NCBI GenBank assembly: GCA_009731375.1
Contig: BJOX01000021.1
Location: forward strand, 44,566-108,565
DNA: 64,000 bases
Direction: 5' to 3'
DNA from: Paulinella micropora
Lineage: Eukaryota > Cercozoa > Imbricatea > Euglyphida
Under the pieces are notes generated by a model. The model did not search any database. It saw nothing but the letters and a program-made list of their open reading frames with translations, and was not told where the DNA came from. Position 1 is the first letter of the stretch. Each line of letters begins with the position of its first letter. The position numbers and the translations under genes are program-made. Below, piece after piece: positions 61,967 through 64,000 of this stretch.

Positions 61967-62204
61967 TAGATAGATAGATAGATAGATAGATTTGTAGATA
62001 GATAGATATATAGACATACCACCGTTCGGTAGTTCAGATCTCCAAGCCATTTGAAGATAGTTAGATAGATAGATAGATAGATAGACATATAGATAGATAA
62101 ATAGATAGATAGATAGATAGATAGATAAATAGATAAATAGATAGATAAATAGATAGATAGGTAGTCATACCACCGTTCGGTAGTTCAGATCTGCAAGCCA
62201 TTTG

Positions 62205-62246
<42 letters not shown>

Positions 62247-62301
62247 TAGATAGATAGGTAGTCATACCACCGTTCGGTAGTTCAGATCTCCAAGCCATTT
62301 G

Positions 62302-62355
<54 letters not shown>

Positions 62356-62390
62356 TGGCTTGGAGATCTGAACTTCCGAACGGTGGTATG

Positions 62391-62462
<72 letters not shown>

Positions 62463-62935
62463 GATAGATAGATAGATAGATAGATAGACAGATATATAGA
62501 TAGATAGGTTCAGATCTCCAAGCCATTTGAAGATAGATAGATAGATAGATAGCTAGCTAGCTAGCTAGCTAGCTAGCTAGATAGATAGATAGATAGATAG
62601 ATAAATAGATAGATCGATAGAAAGATAGGTAGGTAGTCATACCATCGTTCGATAGTTCAGATCTCCAAGCCATTTGAAGATATATAGATAGATAGATAGA
62701 TAGATAGGAAGTCATACCACCGTTCGATAGTTCAAATCTCCAAGCCATTTGAAGATAAATAGATAGCTAGATAGCTAGATAGCTAGTTAGCTAGCTAGCT
62801 AGATAGCTAGATAGATAGATCGATATATATATATATATATATATATAGATAGATATTCATACCACCGTTCGATAGTTCAGATCTCCAAGCCATATCAAGT
62901 GATCAAACTGATGCAAAATGTCGAAATCACTATAC
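61704..62935. repeat. Compound array B: nine copies of a roughly 45-bp core in GATA, one inverted
   Basis: The core 'cataccaccgttcggtagtt' plus 'cagatctccaagccatttga' recurs at about 61851, 62015, 62165, 62262, 62508 (partial), 62638, 62714 and 62857. An inverted copy is at 62353-62391. The inverted copy sits with a (CTAT)n stretch (62392-62460), so core and microsatellite were inverted together. Spacers include (GCTA)n at about 62552-62580 and 62765-62812. Confidence 0.93.
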
Positions 62936-62960
62936 ATCAGAGCAAAAAAAAAAGTATTTT

Positions 62961-63122
62961 ATGCCGCTTAGCCACCAATTTTGGCGTGTTTTGCGGGCGA
63001 GCCGGCCGGGCCGAGCCGGACCGGGCCGGCGAGCCCCCGCAAAACACGTCGAATTCTGCGCGCCGCATTGTTGTGTAGTTTAATAGGTAACCTGGCCACA
63101 TTTTGTGGAGGTGACCGATAGA
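62961..63122 (+). repeat. Double-hairpin repeat (DHR) copy 5, longest apex
   Basis: The core 'ggcgtgttttgcgggc' pairs with 'gcaaaacacgtc'. The apex is expanded with GCCGG/GAGCC units (about 40 nt of G and C with few A). Hairpin 2 has TTAATAGGT / ACCGATAGA and CCACA-TTT-TGTGG. It is preceded by 'agtatttt', as are copies 2 and 4. Confidence 0.88.

Positions 63123-64000
<878 letters not shown>

Overview
The window is nuclear eukaryotic DNA, probably from an alga or other protist. Genes are split by short introns (about 45-90 nt, mostly GT...AG), coding tracts are rich in runs of Lys/Glu, and there is no sign of operons or ribosome-binding sites. Eleven runs of N lie in or beside simple repeats, and homopolymers break several reading frames, which fits a long-read draft assembly. 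I cannot name the species. About two thirds of the window is microsatellite or microsatellite-derived.

Layout. (1) 1-6.2 kb: two rightward host-type genes. The first (5' end outside the window) has a SET-like domain followed by two Cys-rich repeats. The second (3016-6085) encodes an acidic, Lys/Glu-rich protein with a Gly-rich repetitive tail; its introns are almost pure (CT)n and it carries a tandemly duplicated small exon. (2) 6246-19765: a 13.5-kb DNA transposon with roughly 0.92-kb terminal inverted repeats, inserted in a (TAA)n tract. It holds a leftward gene for a charged, Gly-rich protein and a rightward unit with a second SET-like domain, a transposase-like domain of the 'DN... / GHTHEDID' type and an RGG/acidic tail. 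The two units point away from each other across a roughly 4-kb (GAA)n/(TTC)n and (TTA)n centre. (3) 19.8-22.8 kb: a decayed LTR-retrotransposon coding region that looks chimeric, with Ty1/copia-like protease and integrase N-terminus running into a Ty3/gypsy-like integrase. A short unrecognised coding fragment follows. (4) 23.2-27.9 kb: AT-rich DNA with a 227-bp tandem duplication and a roughly 305-bp direct repeat, one copy of which is interrupted by poly-C and a gap. (5) 27.9-64 kb: no convincing protein gene. It holds microsatellites, compound arrays (a short unique core alternating with microsatellite), minisatellites, a tRNA-derived SINE, and a dispersed GC-rich 'double-hairpin' repeat in five near-full copies plus one fragment, all in the same orientation.

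The strongest candidates for something undescribed are the double-hairpin repeat family, the SET-bearing TIR transposon with its internally duplicated TIRs, and the 'split core' arrays, in which left and right halves of one unique sequence have been multiplied outward in opposite directions with different microsatellites.
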